The position numbers and the translations under genes were made by a program. From contig JAAALK010000289.1 in the NCBI GenBank assembly GCA_019279435.1, forward strand, positions 10,422,342 through 10,486,341: 64,000 nucleotides of DNA, read 5' to 3'. The first letter of the stretch is position 1; the number at the start of each line of letters is the position of its first letter. The notes beneath the pieces are model-generated. The model made no database searches and was not told where the DNA came from. It saw only the letters and a program-made list of their open reading frames with translations. Shown piece after piece: positions 54,714 through 64,000 of this stretch. Source of the DNA: Zizania palustris (lineage: Eukaryota; Streptophyta; Magnoliopsida; Poales; Poaceae).

Positions 54714-55688
54714 TTTCATTTTCTGAACCCTAAACTCGCCCCCCTCCTCCCGTCGCCGCCGTCGACGTCCCGGAGCACGTCGCCGCTGCCCTCCGCCCGT
54801 CGCCGCCTTCCTCGGAGCCCGTCGGCGCCGCCCGTCGTCGCCGCCATCCAGTCGATCAGTAAATAATTATTAACCTACTTCTTTATTTGGTCTTATTTTA
54901 TTCGAGCTTAGGGTTAAAATGATGGAGGATTGTTATATTAATTTATGCGTGGTAATATAATTTAGTATAATATTACTAGTAGAATGCACTATAACAATAA
55001 TGTTTTTAATCTACTGTAAAAAATTTCTGAGAAAAAAATTTCCACTATAACAATAATTTTTTTAATGTACTATAAAAAATATCTGAGAAAACAAATTTCC
55101 ACTATAACAATAATGTTTTTTAATGTACTATAATATTACTAGCTTAGGGTTTTTTAATGTTATATCAATGTGACAAAAAAATACAGATGGCTCCTCCTAA
55201 GATTGAACCAACAAACAGTCGATCCTCAGACTCTACATCAAGTGGCGTGTGTGAGGTTTGCAAATGCGGTAAACATAAGGTACATGATGGTGTAGTTTGC
55301 AGTTGTTTGGCGAAGAAAGTGATTCTCATAATGGACTCCGACTCGGAGGACGACTCGCGATCGCCGCAACCAGATAGGGTAAGTGTTGTGCTACGGAAGA
55401 ATGATGAGACAACCGGTGGTAGAGGGAAACATGCCGAGGCTAGCTGTGGAAAAGGGAAGCATGTAGAGCAATGCGGCAGCAAGAGGATGAAGGAGGCAAG
55501 ATCCTCTTTTTATGCAAATTTTATATTTTTATCATCCAATTCAATCATTGATAATAAGTTGTTCTCACTATCGTCGCCGCGTGTATTTTCTTGTTCAGGA
55601 ACATGGAGAGAAGTTTAGACTGCCTGATGATGCCGAGTTGGTTGAGGATTGGCAAGTTGAGGCTTTTAATCTGTTTAACCAGAAATAG
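54714..55688 (+). CDS. Small cysteine-rich acidic protein of unknown function (132 aa, spliced)
   Basis: Proposed structure: 5' untranslated exon about 54714-54863 with donor 'atca/gtaaat'; acceptor 'tacag/ATGG'; coding exon 55187-55495; a GC-AG intron (donor 'gag/gcaag' at 55496, acceptor 'ttcag/gaac'); last exon 55599-55688 with TAG. The 132-aa product has a CEVCKCGKH...CSC cluster (about residues 22-40), an acidic patch (MDSDSEDDS, 49-57), a Gly/Lys/His-rich middle, and a C-terminus ending VEDWQVEAFNLFNQK. CxxCxCxxH suggests metal binding. I recognise no family. In En/Spm the second gene makes a DNA-binding regulator of the subterminal repeats, so such a role is possible but is inference. 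The splice model is by eye; reading through the second intron gives a different C-terminus. Confidence 0.55.
54988..55155 (+). repeat. 56-bp tandem repeat in the leader intron
   Basis: 'cactataacaataat' recurs at 54988, 55043 and 55100 with intervening A/T runs and 'tctgagaaaa': three imperfect copies of about 56 bp. Non-coding. Confidence 0.8.
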
Positions 55689-56052
55689 GTTGGGTTTGTG
55701 CCGAGGAAGAAGAAGAAGCTCCAAACCATATCTTTCCTTTGGGTTTGACCAGTAGTGCGTTTCGATGTGTAAGCTGGTTTTCCCCAGCCTGGACTTGTGT
55801 TTGTTTACTTGCTTTCAAATAAACATGATGTGTCAAAAGCGAGCCCCCGCACCACCGCGCTACAAAAGTCTCGATCATATCGTAACAACATGTAATAAAA
55901 ACACACTTAATAATAAAAACAGTAAACTAAGGGAGAAAAATACCAATTTTTGCAATTAGAATATTGGTGTTGTATTTTTATTGTACAAAAAGTTTCAATT
56001 TCAAAGGAAGAATAAACTATAGATAAGTTATGATGTATTTTTATTGTACATG
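55689..56052. other. 3' region of the small gene with tRNA-like and AT-rich fragments
   Basis: Contains a third, partial tRNA-like A-box copy (CCACCGCGCTA at 55852-55862, preceded by 'gagcccccgca') and a partial copy of the AT-rich module (55885-55955). No coding region recognised. Confidence 0.5.
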
Positions 56053-56467
56053 TTTATTAATGAAATAAAAAAAAGTAAAGTGAGGCATAAAAATACATAT
56101 TTTCTAATTTGATAAGTTATGATGTATTTTTATTTTTAAAAAAATTAAGTTTAAACTAGAATTTAAACATGAATAAAAAAGTAATGAAAATTAGAATAGA
56201 AATGTAAAAAAATGTTTGGATGCTAGCAGCAAGGTTCGAACCTCAAACCGCCTGCAGGCAGCAAGGTTCGAACCTCGAACCGCATGGCACCAAAGCAACC
56301 CCCGCACCACTGCGCTACTAAGTCTTTCTCGACTTGAAGGGCAACGTATGCTAGATAACCACACCAACGGCGGATTAGTAGTGGCGGGCATGATGACGTC
56401 ACCAACCCGCCACCGCTATCCTTTTAGTAGTGGCGGGCATGCTGACGTCAGCATATGCCCGCCACTA
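56053..56467 (+). repeat. Duplicated module, copy 2
   Basis: Second copy of 54237-54665, with the tRNA-like block at 56230-56320 (B boxes 56233-56242 and 56265-56274; A box 56307-56317, minus strand) and the AGTGGCGGGC part at 56380-56467. Identity is high, so the duplication is not old. Confidence 0.88.
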
Positions 56468-56630
56468 CTATACTTTTTTCCACCCGCCCAGACTAAACCC
56501 TAGCAGTGGCGGTCGGTGACGTCAGCGGCCCGCCACTACTATGTCTTTGCCCGCCACTACTACGATAAATATCAGTGGCGGGCAAGATGACATCAGCGTG
56601 TGCCCGCCACTGCTAATCCACCTATATAAA
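56380..56630 (+). promoter_or_regulatory. Promoter module of the protease gene
   Basis: AGTGGCGGGC/GCCCGCCACT copies at about 56380, 56429, 56457, 56504, 56530, 56549, 56573 and 56602; TGACGTCA at 56394-56401, 56443-56450 and 56517-56524; telo-box-like AAACCCTAG at 56495; TATA box CTATATAAA at 56622-56630; then AAAACCCTAAGCCCTAA at 56651. The longest of the three modules. Confidence 0.65.
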
Positions 56631-56639
56631 AGTTTCGCT

Positions 56640-57141
56640 CCCGCGTCTAAAACCCTAAGCCCTAATCTTCTCCTGCCAGTTACTACCGCTCCCAGTGCCC
56701 GCGCCGCCGAAGCCCGTCGCCGCCATCTCAGAGCCGTTGGTGTCCCCGGACCCCTCACCGCCACCTCGGAGCCATCGTTGCCGTCCCCGTCCTCGACGCA
56801 CGCCGCCATCCCCGTCCCGGAGCCCGCGCCGCCACCCTCGGAACCCGTTGCCGTCGTCGCCCCGAACTCCGCCGGAGCCCACGTCGCTGTCGCCAGACCC
56901 CGCGCCGCCGTCCCCGTCCCCGGTGAGTACTTTCCGGGCATCCCCGCGTCGGTGTACCCGGACCCCTCGTCGCTGCCGTCCCCGTCCTCGACGCACACCG
57001 CCATCCCCGTCCCGGAGCCCGCGCCGCCACCCTCGGAACCCGTCGCCGTCGTCACCCTGAACTCCGCCGGAGCCCACGTCGCTGTCCCCAGACTCCGCGC
57101 CGCCGTCCCCGTCCCCGAGCGCACGCCGCCGTCCCCGTTCA
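56640..57141 (+). other. GC-rich leader exon with 205-bp duplication
   Basis: Pro/Arg-coding-looking GC-rich sequence without a convincing ATG frame. A block starting 'ccgtccccgtcctcgacgca' is repeated at 56781 and 56986 (205-bp period). Strong donor-like sites occur at 'ccccg/gtgagtac' (about 56930) and 'ttcag/gttgct' (about 57141). Most likely the untranslated first exon of the protease gene, as the open frames here occur on both strands from composition alone. Confidence 0.5.
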
Positions 57142-58102
57142 GGTTGCTAAAAACTTCCCCTTTTCCAATTTTCTCTGCTGATTGCTATATGTTTAGTGAA
57201 GGTTTTTGTCCCTGCTGATTGCTAAATGGTGGATGAATCAAACCTGCACTATAGTGTATAATTTTTATAGCCACAACATATGTTTAAGTTCTTCTCAAGG
57301 TTTTTCTGGTAATCTATTTTGTGCCATGATTGATCTGAAAATACAGTACTAAAGTCAGTTGATACTGAAATTCATTTGTCTAATCTGTTGAGTGATGTTC
57401 AAAAGGATTTCTGTTTTCAGTACTATTCAATGTCAAGATTGTGCCATTCTAAATCTTACACATTCTGTTTGGTCTTGCAAGAATAGTTAAACTTGATTAA
57501 AGTCTCAATTGCTTGGTATAAGTAACTAAATTGAGTAACCATCGAAGTAGATAAACCATGATTGGTTATCATGTAATTTTGGTGAGTGTTTCTGAGTGTA
57601 ACTCCAATGATTGGTTATCAATCATAGGTTTTTTATTCATTAAAATAATTCTACTTTACGGGTCTTAAAATTTTAAAAGATTTAAACTTGGGGTTTAATA
57701 ATATTACATATATATATGCTTGTTTACTTCATTTGAAGAGTGTTCACTAACTCCCGTGCGCCGAACTCTGCCCATTGCCACCGCTCCCGGAGCCCACGCC
57801 GCCCTCGGAGCCCGTCGTCGTCGTCCCCGAAGGCCGTCGGCGCCAAACTCCGCACGTCGCTCCCAAAGCCCACGCCACCCTCGGCTACCCTTGAAATCAT
57901 TGCAAGGTGTTTAGATAATTAAGTTTGTTTAAATTCTGATTTCTTGATTAGACATAAAGATTAAATAGCAAGTTTGTGATGTACTCTTTAATTTGACTCA
58001 TTGGAGCTAAATCTAGTTCTTGAGTGAAGTCTTCTATATCTAAGTTATGCCATGAGAAATATTGGATACCACATTACCACTTTTTTAGAACAACTTTTAG
58101 AG
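57142..58102. other. Intron-like AT-rich region with a GC-rich island
   Basis: AT-rich, non-coding, with a 190-bp GC-rich island at 57745-57905 whose wording ('gagcccacgccgccctcggagcccgtcg') resembles the leader exon, possibly a second leader exon ending 'gcaag/gtgttt'. Nothing else recognised. Confidence 0.4.
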
Positions 58103-60110
58103 GCCTATGATGCAAATTGTAATTGAGTTATCTCATGTATGTCATCAAGCCGTGAGACACATCCATTCCGGTCAACAACTTCTTTCTCGTGTTGCTGATA
58201 GGGAATGGATGTGCTCACGGTTCCATGGCAGCCATGAACATTTTGAAAAGCTACACAAAATATGCTGAGGCCTAAACAACACTGTGACCAGTTTACTACC
58301 GCTATTATTTCTAAGGCTACTATATACTAATCCTCAAGTTCATGCATCTGGCTGAAGGCCAACATTAGATTCTGCAATCCTTTTTAGGGGCCTATGATGC
58401 AAATTGTTATTGAGTTATCTCATGTATGTCATCAAGCCGTGGGACACGTCCATTCCTATCAACAACTTCTTTCTCGTGTTGCTGACAGGGAATGGATGTG
58501 CTCACGGTTCCATGGCAGCCATGAACATTTTGAAAAGCTACACAAAATATGCTGAGGCCTAAACAACACTGTGACCAGTTTACTACCGCTATTATTTCTA
58601 AGGCTACTATATACTAATCCTCAAGTTCATGCATCTGGCTGAAGGCCAACATTAGATTCTGCAATTCTTTTTAGGGGCCTATGATGCAAATTGTTATTGA
58701 GTTATCTCATGTATGTCATCAAGCCGTGGGACACATCCATTCCGGTCAACAACTTCTTCTTTCTCGTGTTGCTGACAGGGAATGGATGTGCTCACGGTTC
58801 CATGGCAGCCATGAACATATTTGAAAGACAACACAAAATATGCTGAGGCCTCAACAACACAAGAGAGAGAGAACAACACAATCTCCTAACTTGAGGATTA
58901 ATATAGTAGCTTCAGAAGTAATAGCTCACTACTGTAGCCAAGAAGAGTGTTCATACATTTTCCACCTTTGACACTGTGATCAGTTTACTACTGCTATTAT
59001 TTCTGAGGCTACAGTAGTAAACTGATCACAGTGTCAAAGGTGGGAAATGTATGAAAAATCTTCTTGGCTACAGTAGTCAGCTATTACTTCCGAAGCCACT
59101 ATATTAATTCTCAAGCTAGGAGATTGTGTTGTTCTCTCTCTTTAGTTTTGTTGATACCTCAGCATATTTTGTGTTGTTTTTCCCTCTAATGTTCCATGGC
59201 AACAAAATATGCTGAGGCCTCAACGACATTGTGATCAGTTTACTACTGCTATTATTTCTAAGGCTACTATATACTAATCCTCAAGTTCATGCATCCGGTT
59301 GAATACCAACATTAGATTCTGCAATTCCTTTTAGAGGCCTATGATGCAAATTGTTATTGAGTTATCTCATGTATGTCATCAAGCCGTGTGACACGTCCAT
59401 TCCTATCAACAACTTCTTTCTCGTGTTGCTGACAGGGAATGGTCGTGCTCACGGTTCCATGGCAGCCATGAACATTTTGAAAAGCTACACAAAATATGCT
59501 GAGGCCTAAACAACACTGTGACCAGTTTACTACCGCTATTATTTCTAAGGCTACTATATACTAATCCTCAAGTTCATGCATCTGGCTGAAGGCCAACATT
59601 AGATTCTGCAATTCCTTTTAGGGGCCTATGATGCAAATTGTTATTGAGTTATCTCATGTATGTCATCAAGCCATGAGATACATCCATTCCTATCAACAAC
59701 TTCTTTCTCGTGTTGCTGACAGGGAATGGATGTGTTCATGGTTCCATGGCAGACATGAACATTTTGAAAAGCTACACAAAATATGCTGAGGCCTCAACAA
59801 CATTGTGTTCAGTTTACTACTGCTATTATTTCTAAGGCTACTATATACTAATCCTCAAGTTCATGCATCCGGTTGAAGACCAACATTAGATTCTGCAATT
59901 CCTTTTAGGGGCCTATGATGCAAATTGTTATTGAGTTATCTCATGTATGTCATCAAACCATGTGACACGTCCATTCCTATCAACAACTTCTTTCTCGTGT
60001 TGCTGACAGGGAATGGGCGTGAACATGGTTCCATGGCAGACATGAACATTTTGAAAAACAACACAAAATATGTTGAGGCCTCAACAACACTAGAGAGAGA
60101 AAACAACACA
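58103..60110 (+). repeat. 287-bp tandem array, six copies
   Basis: The landmark 'gcctatgatgcaaattgt' occurs at 58103, 58390, 58677, 59337, 59624 and 59911: exact 287-bp spacing except a 660-bp gap where the third unit carries an inverted duplication. Each unit contains 'gtgttgctgacagggaatgg' and 'gttccatggcag'. Units differ by few bases. No open frame spans the array. It lies in the long leader intron of the protease gene. Confidence 0.95.
58829..59176. repeat. Inverted repeat: 164-bp arms, 20-bp loop
   Basis: Left arm 58829-58992 (CAACACAAAATATGCTGAGG... to ...GATCAGTTTACTACT) pairs with right arm 59013-59176, with scattered mismatches. The right arm resembles the forward 287-bp unit ('gctattacttccgaagccac' against 'gctattatttctaaggctac'), so the left arm is an inverted copy of part of the unit. 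A transcript through it would fold into a long hairpin. Confidence 0.92.
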
Positions 60111-60186
60111 ACATCCTAACTTTAGGATTAATATGACATCAGACCTTTTTTGCATAACCAAAATTCTGATACATTAGCATCTTCAT

Positions 60187-63100
60187 ATGAATAGTTTATC
60201 TATGGCGGAAGAAGGACGTTCCATCGAGGAGCTCATCTACGAGTCTCCCGCAAAAACAAATAAAGAGGGTTCATCTGAAGGATCCTCCGATAGCGAATCT
60301 TCGTACCACTCTCCGGAGAATGAACATCCAATGGAGCCTAGGAAGAAGAGAACGAGAGAAGACGCCGATGAGGATTACATTCCTGAAGCTCAAGCGGAGG
60401 TAATTATTACGTTAGTAACAAGTCAGAGCAGCTTCTAACCGAGGATTACATTCCTGAAGCTCACATTGTCTATCATCGTAGGATCGTCCAAAGCGAGGAA
60501 GCAAGCGTCGATTATTCCAAGTCGAGAAAAGAACAACTATTGTCCCAGCTATTGAGTCAGCTGAGCGAACAGATGTTGAGCCCGCTGCCACAACATCGTC
60601 TGCAAATGCGAAGAGGAGAGGGAAACGGGAGAAGAACAAGCTACATACAGCTATCTATGAGGTTGAAGAAGTGCATGTTGATGGGGCTCCAAAGAAGCCA
60701 AAAGAAATCACAGCGAAGTGGCGTAACGACTGTGGATGTCTCGCCAGGGAGCGATGTAAGATAGTTTGGAAAAATTGGAAGACTGTCCCTGAAGCTACAA
60801 AGAACGAATTGTGGCAGCATATAAAAGCGCATTATAAATTCCCGGAAGACCGCTTAGAAGACGCTAAAGCTGCCACATTGAAGACTATCGGGAAGGCTCT
60901 CCGTACATTTAGGACTAAACTGAACACACAATACCTTCAGAAAGATGAGTCGCCACTCAACGACTACGGCTTTATAACGCCAAATGAATGGAATGAATTC
61001 AAAATGCAGCATTGCTCCGAAGAAGCCAAACAAGAGAGCATAATGTTCAAAGAACTTAATAAGAAGAATAAGTTCCCCCATAAACTTGGGCCAGGTGGAT
61101 ATAAGGCTAAGGAGGATGAGTGGAGTAGAAAGGAGGAGGAGGACCGTGCGGCTGGGTTACCTGAACAATTTTCAGGTGCTGATCAGCGCACTAAGAGATG
61201 GCTCCTAGGTCGAGCTAAAAAAACACCCGAGGGCCAATATATGCTCTCCGACTCACGGACTAGTGAAGTATTCCAGAAAGCACAGGAAATCGCTGAGTTG
61301 GAGAAGACTGGAAAGTTCAAGCCCGAGGGATGTAATGACCAGCTTACATCTGCTCTCGGAAACGAGGAACATCGAGGGCGCACCCGAGGTGTCTCTTCTA
61401 TAGCACCCTGGAAAAATACTTTCAAGAAACAGGAGGGTGCCACATACAAGAAGCGTCAAGCACGCACAGACGACGCCGCAGAGCGCCGTGCAGAGTGGGA
61501 GCGACACTTTTTTGAATTTATTAACGAGAATCCAAACATAATGCAGGCTGCAGCTGGACAAATAATTGTGCCAGAGGTACGACTCGACGTACCAAGCAGT
61601 GTTGGCTCAGTACAAGACAAATTTCCTGTAAATTATATTAAAGAGGACACACCCTGCAGCCTGCATGTACCGATAGGGCGCAAAGGGCATTCCCAAGAGG
61701 CTGCACGAGGCATTGCTATGCCTGGGGATTTATTTCACAATCGGCCTATTCCTGCTGACTATACCAAGGTTGAGGTCAATGAGATCACCAACGACAGATT
61801 TATTAATGACCCCTTGGATCTTCCAATGCCTGATGAGGGGATTGAGACAATCGGAGATGCTCTAAATAACTTTGTCCTATGGGCGAGCCGAGATATCAAA
61901 TTACTGCAGACAAGTTCTCAGAGTAAATCACCTATTGTCTCATCACAATCCCCCACATATCTTTCATCTCAGGATGTGCAAAATATAGGATCATTATCAC
62001 ATGTTGATGAGCGTGAAATAGAGGAAAAGGCAGAGGAAGAGCCAGTGCCCAATAAAGTGGCAGAAGTGATAGAATCGAAAGTGACTTCTGATCCTCAAGT
62101 GACAAAGCTAGTGCCAGTGCTTGAGCCCACTGATGAGCCCAACACAAATGTGCCAGAGCCAGATCAAATGCCAGTGCTAGTTCCGACTGAGCCTCAAGTG
62201 CCAGTTCCGGCTGATCCTCAAGTGCCAGTGCTAGTTGCTGCCGAGCCTGAAAAACAAGATGCATGCCCAAAGCCAGCAATCCACAAGATAACTGTTCAAG
62301 CTGGGCAGTGTTCTGCGCTGAAATCTGAAATGCATAAATTTTTTAATACTTTGGGGCAAACACGTTCTATGCCCGAAGCGGCTCCCATAAAGGCTCCAGT
62401 ACAAAAGCATGCGGGCTCACTTTCTGTTGATAAGAGGACCTACGGAGACGAGGATTATATCGAATACGAACCAGGCAAACCATTATTACCCCAAGGAGTA
62501 CTTAATTGTATGCCTTGGGCGATGAAAACATTTCATAACTGGTACCTCGAAGCGTCTTCGTTAGGTGTAACACAAATAGAACTGACGGTTCCACAAGAAA
62601 TATTCAACTGCCCAGAGTTTAAGCTTGCACTATTTTTCGACGACTTCCATCGGATGTTTCGTCTGAAGCGAACCGACATCACAAGCATGATGCTCTGGTG
62701 CATGTAAGTACTTTATACTTTGTCAATACAAAGAAAAAATAAATAATGTCTTATATTGACTATTGTTTTATAACATATGCAGTTGTAATTCACGCGGTGA
62801 CGAGTCTAAATTGTATGGGTACCTAAACCCGTCATTAATAAGCCAAAGTGCGCTGAACCCGACACTAAACCAGAATGATAGCAAGTACTGGACTGCGGGT
62901 AAGAAAAAATTTCAAAGAAAGATGTTCAATAAAGACGAAGACAAACTTAAGAAGAACAAAAGGAGTTGTGCCGCGTTGTATATTGCGCGGTGCATGTATC
63001 AATGGAAGGACAGAGAAATTATATGTGGGGCATATAACTTTAAGTAAGTATACCCACTATATCCACTTAAACACGTTTTATCGATTATGAAACTAACATA

Positions 63101-63774
63101 ATCATATATTACTTCTTTCGATAGTGATCATTGGATTGCACTTCTGATATACCCAAAAAGCTCAAGGGTTTATGTGCTCGACTCGCTCGACAAACCCAAA
63201 AAAGAATATCAAGATATATTAAATGTTATTCAGAGTGCACATAGATACTACGTGGAAAAGTTAGGTGGCCCACATGATCCACAGAGGCCGAAAGAAATGC
63301 TTATCAGAACCAACTTTCCGGTAATATTATATTTTTAAAATTGTTAATTCAATTGATAAAGCCAAACTATATATCGTTCTAACTTTGTCTATTTTGAAGT
63401 GTCACAAACAATCTCTTGGTTCCGTGCATTGTGGCTACTATACTTGTGATTTCATGAGCAATAACTTAGGAAAGTTTGGGCGGACAGTATCTGAGGATAC
63501 TAAAGAAGTAAGTTGATTTCTTGTGTGTTAATCTAATATAACTTGCAGCGTATGTACTTATATTTTACGTATGCAGGTGTCAGGTCCATCAACCGTTGCC
63601 GAGAAGAGCCAACTCTCTGAATCACAAATGTACGAAATCGTATCAAGGATGTGCCGCTTCACGATGCATGAGATTCTTCATGAGCTTGGAGTATTTTTCG
63701 ATCCTGAGAGTGAAGTGGCCAAGCATCCAACTTTGTATGATTGGGCCGGAAGAATGAAAAGGCGAACCAATTAA
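60187..63774 (+). CDS. Transposase_24-like / C48 (Ulp1-type) protease fusion, 1065 aa, six exons
   Basis: Exons with consensus sites and one continuous frame: 60187-60399, 60482-62703, 62783-63043, 63125-63320, 63400-63507, 63577-63774 (1066 codons with stop). N-terminus Ser/Glu-rich with basic patches (RKKRTRED; KRRGKREKNK), then a region of about 145-430 resembling plant Transposase_24 (AKWRNDCGC; RAEWERHFFEF), a Pro/Val repeat stretch (PVLVPTEPQVPVPADPQVPV, about 610-665), and a C-terminal Ulp1-like cysteine protease with H901 (NDHWIALLIYP), D918 (VLDSLDKP), Q968 and C975 (HCGYYTCDF). Such proteases cleave SUMO-like substrates; in grass CACTA elements this gene commonly accompanies TNP2, its role unsettled. 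All catalytic residues are present and no stops interrupt it, so it could be functional. The ATG is the first in frame after 'ttcatatgaatag'. Confidence 0.88.
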
Positions 63775-64000
63775 GATATGAGTTAGCCTTCCAAGAAAAC
63801 ATAAACCGCATGAGCATGTATTTGTGAAACAATGAATTGTGTTGATGGATGGTTATTGCGAAACAAAAACCGGAAGAATGTAAATATTGTGAATTTTTGA
63901 AAATTGATGAGATTGATGGTTGTTGTGTTGATGTGTTGTTGTTGTGGATGTGTATGTGGATATGTGGATGTTTTGCTGCTGTGTATGTGGATATGTGGAT
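63775..64000 (+). repeat. 3' untranslated region and T/G-rich simple repeat
   Basis: After the stop, about 100 bp of unremarkable sequence, then from about 63900 a TTG/TGTGGAT-rich simple repeat ('gtgtatgtggatatgtggat' twice) running to the window edge. The right end of the CACTA element has not been reached. Confidence 0.7.

Larger units (their letters stand above)
49864..64000 (+). mobile_element. CACTA (En/Spm) transposon, left end and body
   Basis: Begins CACTACTACAAACTGTC right after TAA (49861-49863), a candidate 3-bp target site: the uninterrupted LTR reads CTCTAAGATT at that point. Contains three transcription units on the plus strand (TNP2-like transposase, a small cysteine-rich protein, and a Transposase_24/C48 protease gene), repeats, and three promoter modules. 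More than 14 kb is in view and the right terminal repeat lies beyond the window. Two of three genes appear open end to end, so it may be a young or recently active copy. Confidence 0.92.

Noticed and set aside
56522..57218. 225-codon plus-strand and 200-codon minus-strand frames
   Set aside because: Overlapping open frames in a GC-rich leader with a tandem duplication; the plus frame crosses the TATA box and promoter repeats.
58103..60110. CRISPR-like array
   Set aside because: Period 287 bp with units identical throughout and no spacer diversity; eukaryotic transposon context.

Overview
This is plant nuclear DNA, almost certainly from a grass. It is a deep nest of transposable elements with no convincing single-copy host gene. 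The evidence is: Ty3/gypsy pol fragments of several lineages, long GC-rich LTRs, an En/Spm (CACTA) DNA transposon with TNP2-type transposase and spliced genes, antisense plant-mobile-domain and 'putative gypsy transposon' ORFs typical of grass elements, and decayed plastid DNA whose ndhK tail reads like the grass form. A centromere-type (CRM-like) LTR and the density of nesting suggest pericentromeric heterochromatin; that is inference.

Layout. 70-5270: 3' LTR and chromodomain-bearing integrase of a Tekay/Del-like chromovirus (minus). 5277-12666: pieces of a minus-strand gypsy family that carries an antisense plant mobile domain (PMD) gene: partial LTR copy, gag, full LTR (6842-7895), PMD pseudogene (plus) and integrase (minus). 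12670-15960: 3' part of a second chromovirus, split by a solo LTR (13825-15189, near-perfect target duplication). 15985-16749 plus 30113-30936: a rearranged nuclear plastid insert (ndhC end, ndhK with an internal deletion, petA end, petA downstream spacer), itself split by a Tat-lineage gypsy element (16750-30112, plus). That Tat element carries a 3.9-kb solo LTR inside its second RNase H domain (21406-25309, target duplication GACGA) and a 1.2-kb non-autonomous CACTA element (26759-27960, target duplication TAA) inside its antisense gene. 30937-36311: 5' half of a minus-strand gypsy element (gag, protease, RT lacking its catalytic motif), ending in its 5' LTR. That LTR is broken at 36312 by a second Tat element (36312-49863, minus), which contains a CRM-like solo LTR (46426-47368, target duplication GATGT) and an LTR-like insertion with a 15-bp minisatellite (39807-41487).

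The second Tat element's 5' LTR is broken at 49864 by a large CACTA transposon that runs off the right edge. This is the youngest-looking and best-preserved unit. It has three transcription units, each preceded by the same kind of module (AGTGGCGGGC-type repeats, TGACGTCA palindromes, TATA box): (1) a TNP2-like transposase, 1119 codons open, with a nonsense codon six codons into the expected start; (2) a small two-coding-exon cysteine-rich, acidic protein of 132 aa that I do not recognise; (3) a six-exon gene of 1065 codons joining a Transposase_24-like region to a C48/Ulp1-type cysteine protease with all catalytic residues. Between genes 2 and 3 lies a 287-bp tandem array interrupted by a 164-bp-armed hairpin, plus duplicated blocks with tRNA-like A and B boxes. 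The unknown small gene, the repeated promoter modules and the hairpin are the most interesting candidates for something undescribed.
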